Origin: RXOA01 sp964554715
GTDB taxonomy: Bacteria; Bipolaricaulota; Bipolaricaulia; UBA7950; UBA9294
Assembly (NCBI GenBank): GCA_964554715.1
Contig: CAZKPU010000138.1
Location: forward strand, 1 to 5,200
Direction: 5' to 3'
DNA: 5,200 bases
In this document: one piece after another, positions 1 through 5,181 of the stretch
How positions within the stretch are numbered: position 1 is the stretch's first letter
Layout: each line of letters starts with the position of its first letter
Position numbers and translations under genes: made by a program
The notes under the pieces: model-generated
The model's input: only the letters and a program-made list of their open reading frames with translations
What the model was told of the DNA's origin: nothing
Database searches by the model: none

Positions 1-738
1 ATCGATGGTCACTCGGTGACGTATGAGAAGGCATCATCCGAAGTGCTCTTGTGGGTGGATACGGGGAGCCGACAGGATCCTCTGTTCGTGCGCTGGAAGA
101 GCGGGCGGGGAAGTGCCGGCGTGCTGAATACCGACTTGAACGGGGAGTGGTCCGCAAACTGGTTGGAGTGGGAGAACGGAGCGCTCTTGATAGACAGCCT
201 GCTAGCTTCGATTCCGAGCATGTCGACCACTGTCGGGCTTGCCGTGGATGTTCTAGCAACGTCGGAGAAACTCACGGTTCGGGTCGATGCGAGGGACGAA
301 AGCGACGACTACGTGAACTTCCTCGATTTGGAGGCAACGCTTCTTCCGGGGCTTGATACGGCCGAACTGGTGCAAATCGCTCCCGGTCTGTATGAAGGGA
401 TCTTCCCGGCGGCGAGCGAGGGGGCCTATGCAGTCCAAGTCATCGATTCCACGCGTCAGCTTGCGGACAGCCGTTCCTTCGCGGTTCCTTACTCGGAGGA
501 GTATGCACTGGGAGCGCCCGGAGAGGACCTCCTCCAGCGGATCGCAGCGGAAACCGGCGGGCGTTACCTCGGAGATCCATCCGAGGTTGCGCTATCGGTG
601 TTCGAGGAAACTGCGCGCACGATTGAGCTGTATCCCGGCATGCTCATCGGGGCGATGACGCTTCTATTGCTTGACCTTGTCGTCCGGAAGCTGCCAGCGC
701 TTCGACGCCGACGTGAACGAAAGAACGAGATCGCATGA
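1..738 (+). CDS. C-terminal part of a large membrane-anchored protein, GATase-like/VWA type (5' partial)
   Basis: The frame is open from the first base, so the true start lies upstream; the GTG at 16 is only an internal codon. About 245 residues are visible. Near the N-terminal edge is a block seen late in bacterial membrane proteins that combine von Willebrand A and glutamine-amidotransferase-like domains: DPLFVRW at 26-32, a G-x-G turn, then TDLNGEWSANWLEW at 44-57, resembling the family pattern DPLL...G.GR...(S/T)D..G.WA..W. A beta-rich, probably immunoglobulin-like region follows (about 75-160), then an ETGGRYL motif, one hydrophobic helix (about 210-229) and a basic tail rich in Arg, which suggests a C-terminal membrane anchor with a short cytoplasmic end. 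The family's function is not established and none is assigned. The domain family is inferred from remembered patterns; the catalytic or metal-binding parts would lie outside the window. The TGA at 736-738 precedes a tRNA promoter by a few bases, so this is probably the end of a separate transcript. Confidence 0.7.
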   Translation: MDGHSVTYEKASSEVLLWVDTGSRQDPLFVRWKSGRGSAGVLNTDLNGEWSANWLEWENGALLIDSLLASIPSMSTTVGLAVDVLATSEKLTVRVDARDESDDYVNFLDLEATLLPGLDTAELVQIAPGLYEGIFPAASEGAYAVQVIDSTRQLADSRSFAVPYSEEYALGAPGEDLLQRIAAETGGRYLGDPSEVALSVFEETARTIELYPGMLIGAMTLLLLDLVVRKLPALRRRRERKNEIA

Positions 739-742
739 ACGG

Positions 743-772
743 TTGGAACCGATGCAAGCGCTCACCTATAAT
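743..772 (+). promoter_or_regulatory. sigma70-like promoter for tRNA-Pro
   Basis: A perfect TATAAT lies at 767-772, with TTGGAA at 743-748 (4 of 6 matches to TTGACA) and an 18-base spacer. The expected start point near 779 is about 8 bases upstream of the mature tRNA 5' end at 787, which fits a short leader removed by RNase P. No T-tract terminator follows the tRNA, so the transcript may continue into dnaX. Confidence 0.6.
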
Positions 773-786
773 GCCAGCACGTCCAC

Positions 787-860
787 CGGGGAGTGGCGCA
801 GCCTGGTAGCGCGCCTGCTTTGGGAGCAGGAGGCCGCTGGTTCGAATCCAGTCTCCCCGA
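787..860 (+). tRNA. tRNA-Pro (anticodon TGG)
   Basis: A complete 74-base cloverleaf can be folded by eye. The acceptor stem is 787-793 (CGGGGAG) with 853-859 (CTCCCCG), with discriminator A860. The D stem is GCGC at 796-799 and 809-812. The anticodon stem is CCTGC/GCAGG (814-818, 826-830) around loop TTTGGGA, placing anticodon TGG at 821-823, which reads proline CCN codons, chiefly CCA and CCG. The T arm has stem 836-840/848-852 (one G-T pair) and loop TTCGAAT. The CCA end is not encoded (861-863 is CTT), so it must be added by CCA nucleotidyltransferase. The gene lies between the upstream membrane-protein gene and dnaX, with its own promoter just upstream. Confidence 0.97.
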
Positions 861-888
861 CTTGTGAAAAACGAAGTGGTGATCCAGG

Positions 889-2559
889 GTGAGTGATGCG
901 TCCGGCTACATTTCTTTGTATCGACGCTGGCGTCCGCAGCGGTTCTCCGAGGTCGTCGGACAGCAGGATATTGTCTCGACGTTGCGCAACGCCGTAACTA
1001 CCGGGGAAGTGGCGCACGCATACCTGTTTGCCGGTGAGCGGGGGATCGGCAAGACGACCGTGGCAAGGATCCTCGCCCGAGCGGTGAATTGCCTTGCTCC
1101 CGAAGGGGGGGAACCCTGCAATCACTGCGCGCACTGCGAAACGGTGATCGGTGGGCGTTCCCTGGATATTCTCGAGATCGACGGAGCATCCAACCGGGGG
1201 ATCGATCAGATCCGGCGTCTGCGAGAGGAAGTCGGGTTTGCCCCAACAGATCTGACGTACAAGGTCTACATCATCGACGAAGTCCACATGTTGACCAACG
1301 AGGCGTTCAACGCGCTCCTCAAGACTCTCGAAGAGCCGCCCCCGCATGTTGTATTCATGTTTGCGACAACCGAACCGCATCGGCTTCCCCGCACGATTGT
1401 GTCCCGGTGCCAGGCGTTCGGGTTCCGGCAGATCGCGGTCGAGCAGATCGCTTCCAGAATTCGCCACATTGCAGAGTCCGAGACGATCGAGATCGACGAT
1501 CCATCCATCAAGCTGATTGCGCGGCGAGCCGAGGGTGGGATGCGCGACGCGATCGTGCTTCTGGAACAGGCGACGACACATGCCTCAAACGGAGTCAACG
1601 AAACGATCTTGCACGAAATGCTGGGAATCGTTGGTCGTGATGTCGCTGAGGGGTTTGTTGACGCTTGCAGAGACGCCGATCGTGTGTCCGTGATGGACAC
1701 GATCGGATTGCTGGCCGAGCGAGGAAAGGATCTTGAAACGTTCCTCGGGGATGTGATCGGCATCCTGCGCGACCGGATCGCTGAGGATGGGGGACGAGCG
1801 TCCCTGGATCTGATGCTTTGCAGGCGTTTGCTGGACATCAAGGCGGATCTGTTCCGAACGGCGGATCGTCGCGTGTTGCTGGAGATCGGCATCCTGACCT
1901 TGCTTGACGAGGTTGCACCCGAGCAAGGATCGCATCATTCTGCTACGCATCGCGAAGCCGAAGGATTGCAACCTGCCCCCCCTCGGGGTTCCGAACCCAG
2001 GCCGGCGGAGCGAACCACGCTGCCGCATGATGAAGGGGCCGAGCCGGTCGGGGAATTGCCGAAGGCAGCGAGGCCGGCTGCAAAGAGGAGCATGAATCAG
2101 GATCAACAGGTGGAGCCGGGTCACGAACCGGTTCGGACGCCGGATGGCTCGCCCATCCCTGAGCAAGGTTCCTTGCACGACGCGGGAACGGACGACAGGC
2201 CAAAGGGCGAGCTCGCTTCGGATACGGAACGCGATGCATGGAGAACGATGCTTCAGAAGATCGAAGGCGAGCGGATCGCCATGGCGGCCTTCCTCACGGA
2301 GTGTACGCCGATTCACGAGGGCGACAAGCTGATTCTTCAGTTTCATCCTGATCACACATTCCACAAGGAGAGTCTGGAGAAGAGTTCCAACTTCCAGTAT
2401 CTGGCGGGAATGGCACGGCGTCACTTCGGAGATACGACGACCGTCGACCTACGTATCAACGGCGAAGTGAAGCGGAAGCCTCTCGACCGGGAGCTGCTTC
2501 TTGAGAAGGCGGAACTGGCTTGCCAGGCTCTGGACGGATCGATCGTGAAGGAGGAATGA
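889..2559 (+). CDS. dnaX: DNA polymerase III subunit gamma/tau
   Basis: This is the ATPase subunit of the bacterial clamp loader, which loads the beta sliding clamp and, as tau, ties polymerase and helicase together at the fork. The 556-residue protein has the full AAA+ core: the N-terminal YRRWRP motif (11-16), Walker A GERGIGKTT (49-57), zinc ligands C68, C77, C80 and C83, Walker B with DEVH at 130-133, a TTEP sensor-1 region (160-163) and the SRC arginine-finger motif at 172-174. The clamp-loader collar domain runs to about 350. A low-complexity linker rich in Pro, Glu and Arg (about 350-450) leads to a C-terminal domain starting near WRTMLQKIEGERIA. GTG 889 is the first possible start, because an in-frame TGA lies at 880-882; GGTGATC at 878-884 matches the 16S rRNA tail. 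The gene is intact and tau-length. A possible internal frameshift site is listed separately. Its end overlaps ybaB, suggesting translational coupling. Confidence 0.97.
   Translation: MSDASGYISLYRRWRPQRFSEVVGQQDIVSTLRNAVTTGEVAHAYLFAGERGIGKTTVARILARAVNCLAPEGGEPCNHCAHCETVIGGRSLDILEIDGASNRGIDQIRRLREEVGFAPTDLTYKVYIIDEVHMLTNEAFNALLKTLEEPPPHVVFMFATTEPHRLPRTIVSRCQAFGFRQIAVEQIASRIRHIAESETIEIDDPSIKLIARRAEGGMRDAIVLLEQATTHASNGVNETILHEMLGIVGRDVAEGFVDACRDADRVSVMDTIGLLAERGKDLETFLGDVIGILRDRIAEDGGRASLDLMLCRRLLDIKADLFRTADRRVLLEIGILTLLDEVAPEQGSHHSATHREAEGLQPAPPRGSEPRPAERTTLPHDEGAEPVGELPKAARPAAKRSMNQDQQVEPGHEPVRTPDGSPIPEQGSLHDAGTDDRPKGELASDTERDAWRTMLQKIEGERIAMAAFLTECTPIHEGDKLILQFHPDHTFHKESLEKSSNFQYLAGMARRHFGDTTTVDLRINGEVKRKPLDRELLLEKAELACQALDGSIVKEE
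1961..1998 (+). promoter_or_regulatory. candidate ribosomal frameshift site inside dnaX
   Basis: Three elements sit in the order known from the E. coli dnaX frameshift. An SD-like AAGGA lies at 1961-1965. A run of seven C at 1976-1982 is read GCC CCC CCT in frame. A small perfect hairpin follows after three bases, GGGTT (1986-1990) with AACCC (1994-1998) around a CCG loop. A -1 slip on the two proline codons would add 15 residues and stop at TGA 2028-2030, giving a protein of about 380 residues that ends just after the clamp-loader core, as gamma does. The slippery run is C, not the A-rich run known from E. coli and Thermus, and the stem has only 5 bp, so this is a hypothesis. Confidence 0.3.
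2548..2554 (+). promoter_or_regulatory. ribosome binding site of ybaB
   Basis: AAGGAGG is a near-perfect Shine-Dalgarno motif inside the last codons of dnaX. It is 1 base from ATG 2556, 4 bases from ATG 2559 and 13 bases from ATG 2568. The spacing favours 2559 as the working start, with 2568 as a less likely option. Confidence 0.7.
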
Positions 2560-2876
2560 TGAAGGGCATGGGAAATATGGGCCATCTGATGAAGCAGGTG
2601 AAGAAGCTGCAAGAGGAGATGGAGCGGAAGCAAGCGGAGATCAATGAGATGCGCTTGGATGCCAGCTCCGGCGGCGGCATGGTGACGGCGACGGTCAACG
2701 GACGAGGGAAGCTCCATGCACTCAAGATCGAAGCTGAGGTCATCGATCCTGAAGACCCCGAAATGCTTGTCGACCTCATCCTTGCCGCAGTTCAACAGGC
2801 GCAGCGTGATGCGGAAGAGAAGTCGGAAGAACTGCTTGGGCCTCTGGCTCAAGGGATGCCCGGTGTGATGCCTTGA
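2559..2876 (+). CDS. ybaB: YbaB/EbfC family nucleoid-associated DNA-binding protein
   Basis: A small (105 residues) protein of the YbaB/EbfC family, which forms dimers that bind DNA and is found in the nucleoid. The layout fits the family: an N-terminal amphipathic helix with a Met/Lys-rich start (GNMGHLMKQVKKLQEEMERKQ, about 5-25), a central beta sheet with the typical SGGGMVTATVNGRGKLHALKIE pattern (about 36-57), then a PEMLVDLILAAVQQAQRDAEEKSEE helix and a short Pro/Met-rich tail. Length matches the usual 100-110 residues. ATG 2559 is chosen over ATG 2556 because it lies 4 bases from the SD motif; either start overlaps the dnaX TGA at 2557-2559. The position between dnaX and recR is the conserved one in many bacteria. 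Its stop (2874-2876) overlaps the recR start, so all three genes are likely translated as a coupled unit. Confidence 0.95.
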   Translation: MKGMGNMGHLMKQVKKLQEEMERKQAEINEMRLDASSGGGMVTATVNGRGKLHALKIEAEVIDPEDPEMLVDLILAAVQQAQRDAEEKSEELLGPLAQGMPGVMP

Positions 2877-3466
2877 TTGCGCCGCTGCAAGCACTGATTG
2901 ATCGGCTGAAGGCGCTTCCGGGGATCGGACAGAAGAGCGCGGAACGAGTTGCATTCTACTTGCTCAATGCGCCGCAGGTGGAAGTGGAGCAGCTTGCCGA
3001 TGCCGTCGGTCGTATCAAGTCGGACGTTCATCGGTGCCGAAGATGTTTCAACTTCGCGACGGAGGAGCTTTGCCCGTTGTGTCGCAACCCGAAGCGAGAT
3101 CAGGATGTTCTCTGCGTTGTTGCTCAGCCGTGGGAGATTCTCAAGATCGAGAAGACCGGAGAGTATCACGGCCTCTACCACGTGCTGGGAGGCCTTGTAT
3201 CTCCGATGGATGATGTTTCTCCCGCAGATCTGACGATCGATGCGTTGGTCGGTCGCGTTCAGAGTGAATCGATCCGTGAAGTCATTCTTGCGCTTGAGCC
3301 GCGCCTTGAGGGGGAGTTGACGGGGATGCAGATCGCGAGTCGCCTCAACCCTCTCGGCGTCAAGGTGACGCAGATCGCGCAAGGGGTCCCTGTGGGACGC
3401 GACTTGGAGTTCGCGGACGAAGTGACCCTCGGGCGAGCGCTTCGCGGAAGAACCCCTGTTTCGTAG
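2873..3466 (+). CDS. recR: recombination mediator protein RecR
   Basis: RecR works with RecO and RecF to load RecA onto SSB-coated single-stranded DNA at gaps. The 197-residue protein has the usual length and order: a helix-hairpin-helix region (LKALPGIGQKSAERVAFYLL, 12-31), a C4 zinc finger with C55, C58, C67 and C70, a Toprim domain (about 78-170) including YHVLGGLVSP, and the C-terminal GVPVGRDLEFADEVTLGRAL Walker-like segment that closes the family. The start is TTG 2873, which overlaps the ybaB stop (TTGA); no better start lies between it and the helix-hairpin-helix, and only a weak AAGGGAT (2851-2857) serves as SD, so translation probably depends on ybaB. An oddity is that the first Toprim strand, usually VVE.P.D, reads VVAQPWE here: A84 replaces the conserved Glu and E88 replaces Asp. 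The second acidic cluster keeps EGE. The identity is secure. Confidence 0.97.
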   Translation: MIAPLQALIDRLKALPGIGQKSAERVAFYLLNAPQVEVEQLADAVGRIKSDVHRCRRCFNFATEELCPLCRNPKRDQDVLCVVAQPWEILKIEKTGEYHGLYHVLGGLVSPMDDVSPADLTIDALVGRVQSESIREVILALEPRLEGELTGMQIASRLNPLGVKVTQIAQGVPVGRDLEFADEVTLGRALRGRTPVS

Positions 3467-3480
3467 GGACCGAATCCACG

Positions 3481-3514
3481 CCACCGGCTTCACAGAGGCG
3501 GTGGGGAGATCTCC
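3481..3514 (+). repeat. inverted repeats just after recR
   Basis: CCACCG (3481-3486) and CGGTGG (3499-3504) form a 6-bp stem around a 12-base loop, 15 bases after the recR stop. Directly behind it is the 10-base palindrome GGAGATCTCC (3505-3514). No T-run follows, so this is not a standard intrinsic terminator; it could still stabilise the 3' end of the dnaX-ybaB-recR transcript. The function is unknown. Confidence 0.4.
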
Positions 3515-3541
3515 TCTTGTGCAACAACCTTCTCGAGGACC

Positions 3542-3597
3542 ATCCGCCGAGTGATCGAGCCGATCCTACGGCGGCGGATCGGTTCTGATCCGTCGCC
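3542..3597 (+). repeat. strong hairpin with competing upstream arm in the recR-COG1579 gap
   Basis: An 11-bp hairpin pairs 3570-3580 (GGCGGCGGATC) with 3587-3597 (GATCCGTCGCC) around a GGTTCT loop; all pairs are Watson-Crick except one G-T. The left arm can instead pair with ATCCGCCG at 3542-3549, using CGGCGGAT at 3572-3579 for 8 perfect pairs. The two folds exclude each other. This is the arrangement of an attenuator or riboregulator, but there is no T-tract and no recognised riboswitch core. It lies within the 267-base gap, which has no credible gene. It could be a factor-dependent terminator, an mRNA stabiliser or part of a small RNA. Confidence 0.5.
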
Positions 3598-3676
3598 TCC
3601 ACGAGCGCGGCCGATCGCGGGATTCCACTGCAGGAAACGTGATGTGCGTAGGTGACCGGGAAACACCTTCCGGGAC

Positions 3677-3705
3677 TTGCGCCGACATTCGCCCCCCCCT
3701 ATAGT
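3677..3705 (+). promoter_or_regulatory. sigma70-like promoter for the zinc-ribbon gene
   Basis: TTGCGC (3677-3682) and TATAGT (3700-3705, 5 of 6 matches to TATAAT) are separated by exactly 17 bases. Transcription would begin near 3712, giving a leader of about 22 bases to the TTG start at 3734. The last 8 bases of the spacer (3692-3699) are all C, so changes in the length of that run would alter the spacing. Confidence 0.5.
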
Positions 3706-3722
3706 GACGCAATGTGTAGGGC

Positions 3723-3728
3723 GGGAGG
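3723..3728 (+). promoter_or_regulatory. ribosome binding site that fixes the zinc-ribbon start
   Basis: GGGAGG lies 5 bases upstream of TTG 3734. No similar motif precedes the upstream in-frame candidates TTG 3677 and GTG 3704, and TTG 3677 coincides with the proposed -35 box, so 3734 is the best start. Confidence 0.65.
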
Positions 3729-3733
3729 CACGA

Positions 3734-4435
3734 TTGCACAAGGTCATAGCAGTTCTTCTTGATGTTCAAGCGAGCGATGCCAAACAGGCGAGTATCCTTG
3801 CCCAGATTCGTATTCTCGAGGGCCAGAAGCGTCAGCTCTCCGCCAAGCTGGCGTCGGATGAAGAGCGACTCGAACAGCGACGGCAGAAGCTTCGCGACCT
3901 GGAACACACGAGCTTGATGAGTAACCTTCAAGTCGATGAGCTTGACGCGCAGATCCGAGAGTACGAGAGATCGCTGAATGACGACATCATCAGCTACAAG
4001 GAGATGGAAGTCCTGCGGGAGAAGATCGCTCGGGAACGAACCCGCATCAGCGAACTTGAGGATCGTGCGCTTGAGATCATGGACGAGATTGAAGCGGCCA
4101 AAGCCACGCTTGACGCCGCGGAAAGCGATCTTGAATCGCGGCGCAAGGAGCATGTTTCGCAGAAGTCAGAGCTTGACGCGGCGATCGCAGAACAGCAGGA
4201 GTCCTTGGCAAGCGAGAAGGCGATCCGGGATGAATTCGCTGCAGGGTTGTCTTCGTATGTGATCAAGAAATACGATGCGCTTCGAGTGAACTTTCCCGAC
4301 CCGGTTGTTGGAATCACTGACGGGACCTGCGAGGGATGCAAGCTTCGAATCAGCTCCAGCACCGTTGAGCGGGTCCGTGGGGAGCGCGACCTCGTAACAT
4401 GCGAGAACTGCAACCGTATCCTGTACATCGTTTGA
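3734..4435 (+). CDS. coiled-coil C4-type zinc-ribbon protein (COG1579 type)
   Basis: A 233-residue cytoplasmic protein with no signal peptide. Residues about 12-175 form a long, highly charged heptad-type coiled coil rich in Glu, Arg, Leu and Ala, with the family-typical break around LNDDIISYKEMEVLREKI. A short globular segment follows (SSYVIKKYDALR...) and then a C4 zinc ribbon: C199 and C202 (CEGC), C223 and C226 (CENC), ending in NRILYIV. This matches the zf-RING_7/DUF164 zinc-ribbon family, which is widespread in bacteria and often described as a possible nucleic-acid-binding protein; its exact role is not settled and none is inferred here. TTG 3734 is chosen for its SD motif; residues upstream of it do not resemble the family. 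The gene has its own promoter and its stop overlaps the proposed start of the next gene, so the two are probably cotranscribed. Confidence 0.88.
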   Translation: MHKVIAVLLDVQASDAKQASILAQIRILEGQKRQLSAKLASDEERLEQRRQKLRDLEHTSLMSNLQVDELDAQIREYERSLNDDIISYKEMEVLREKIARERTRISELEDRALEIMDEIEAAKATLDAAESDLESRRKEHVSQKSELDAAIAEQQESLASEKAIRDEFAAGLSSYVIKKYDALRVNFPDPVVGITDGTCEGCKLRISSSTVERVRGERDLVTCENCNRILYIV

Positions 4436-5181
4436 TCGTACGGATGAGTCTCGGGATCGCGTTGCTCGCCGCTGTATTCTCCGTGGATGGATCGGCGTCT
4501 CCGAGGGAGTTTCCGCAATCGATCGGTGCCATCTCCGACTACGCCAACGTGCTCAATCACAGCGGGCGACTCGATCTCGCGCAGCGTGCGGAGGACGTTC
4601 GAGCCTCGCTGGGAATCGACGTATACATATTGGCCACCTGGGAATCGCCGATGCCGCTCGTCGGCGATCTCGCTTTCGGGATCATGACCGCGTGGGGGAT
4701 CGCCGCCGATTCGTCGCTGCTGGTCGTTTTCCTGCGCGATGAAGGCGGGGATTGGATGGCGTCCGTTCAAGTAGGTGCCGGGATTCGCCCGCCGTGGCCC
4801 GGCTTGCGCTCCGGCGTGACGGAAGCGATCGAGGATCCGGTCTCGAAAGGCACCATCCAGGACGCGATGGCTGCCGTGTTTGACTACCTGGAAGGCGGAT
4901 ACGCGGTTGTACAGGGCGAGGGGGCGGAATCCGGACTGAGCCGCGCCATCCGCCTTGTCACCTTGTGCGTTGGCCTGGCGGCGGCAGCGTGGGTCGCCTG
5001 GCGACGGATCTGCCCGCGCTGTGGACGGTTCTTGCGCAAAGAGACCGTTCGAGATCCTGTTCGACATGGCGGTTCCCGCTTGGGTGGACGGTCTTCTTCG
5101 ATATACTTGTGTCCGAAGTGCGGGTATCAGCGATCCGGCGAGAGAGCCAGGAGATCGCGGAGAGGGCGCCGCTCTCTCTGA
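4432..5181 (+). CDS. TPM-domain membrane protein with C-terminal zinc ribbon
   Basis: A protein of about 249 residues. An N-terminal hydrophobic stretch (IVRMSLGIALLAAVFSV, ending near GSASP) looks like a signal peptide. A TPM (Psb32/MOLO-1-like) domain follows, recognisable from ISDYANVLNHSGRLDLAQRAEDVRA, GIDVYILATWE, AWGIAADSSLLVVFL and VQVGAGIRP. After it come one membrane helix (about 173-191), a C4 zinc ribbon with C194, C197, C227 and C230, and an Arg-rich tail. The predicted topology is TPM outside the cytoplasm, ribbon inside. TPM domains have been linked to phosphatase-like activity and photosystem repair in plants; no substrate can be named here. The start is uncertain. TTG 4432 overlaps the previous stop (TTGA) and gives the signal peptide a positive charge; ATG 4444 is a close second; ATG 4399 would lie 37 bases inside the previous gene. 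None has a strong SD. The last 15 or so codons lie inside the expected 5' part of rnpB, and the stop TGA (5179-5181) overlaps its conserved region I. Confidence 0.8.
   Translation: MIVRMSLGIALLAAVFSVDGSASPREFPQSIGAISDYANVLNHSGRLDLAQRAEDVRASLGIDVYILATWESPMPLVGDLAFGIMTAWGIAADSSLLVVFLRDEGGDWMASVQVGAGIRPPWPGLRSGVTEAIEDPVSKGTIQDAMAAVFDYLEGGYAVVQGEGAESGLSRAIRLVTLCVGLAAAAWVAWRRICPRCGRFLRKETVRDPVRHGGSRLGGRSSSIYLCPKCGYQRSGERARRSRRGRRSL
5080..5107 (+). promoter_or_regulatory. candidate promoter of rnpB inside the TPM gene
   Basis: TATACT (5102-5107, 5 of 6 matches) is preceded by TTGGGT (5080-5085) with a 16-base spacer. The start point would be near 5114, about 22 bases before the expected mature 5' end of the RNA, so a short leader would have to be trimmed. 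A weaker TATCAG at 5125-5130 would start directly near 5137 but lacks a convincing -35. Confidence 0.4.

Noticed and set aside
1105..1111. G7 run in dnaX near the zinc finger as a frameshift or error
   Set aside because: The frame stays open, and the Walker A, cysteines and Walker B are all intact around it. No hairpin or SD-like motif was noted nearby.
766..1581. Long minus-strand open frame opposite dnaX and the tRNA
   Set aside because: It includes the antisense of the tRNA, which yields the well-known spurious peptide GETGFEPA, and otherwise mirrors dnaX. No protein family or ribosome binding site supports it.
3570..3610. Intrinsic terminator after recR
   Set aside because: The stem is strong but is followed by mixed GC-rich sequence with no T-tract.
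3467..3676. Signal recognition particle RNA or a known riboswitch in the gap
   Set aside because: SRP RNA often lies near dnaX, so its conserved tetraloop and asymmetric-loop motif was sought but not found. No known riboswitch core was recognised.
3677..3733. Upstream TTG 3677 and GTG 3704 as starts of the zinc-ribbon protein
   Set aside because: The extra residues do not resemble the family, no SD motif precedes them, and TTG 3677 is better explained as the -35 box. TTG 3734 has GGGAGG at 5 bases.
3490..3747. Minus-strand 85-residue open frame spanning the recR-zinc ribbon gap
   Set aside because: It is Arg-rich, resembles no family, crosses the hairpins and promoter, and reads antisense into the zinc-ribbon gene. 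It looks like chance in GC-rich sequence.
4180..4195. Cyanobacterial HIP1 octamer (GCGATCGC)
   Set aside because: Only one exact copy was found despite abundant GATC, so HIP1-type enrichment is not supported.
3994..5067. Minus-strand open frame of 357 residues
   Set aside because: It is the complement of the coiled-coil gene and the TPM gene, with the Ser/Arg-rich composition typical of such shadows. The + strand genes have clear domains.
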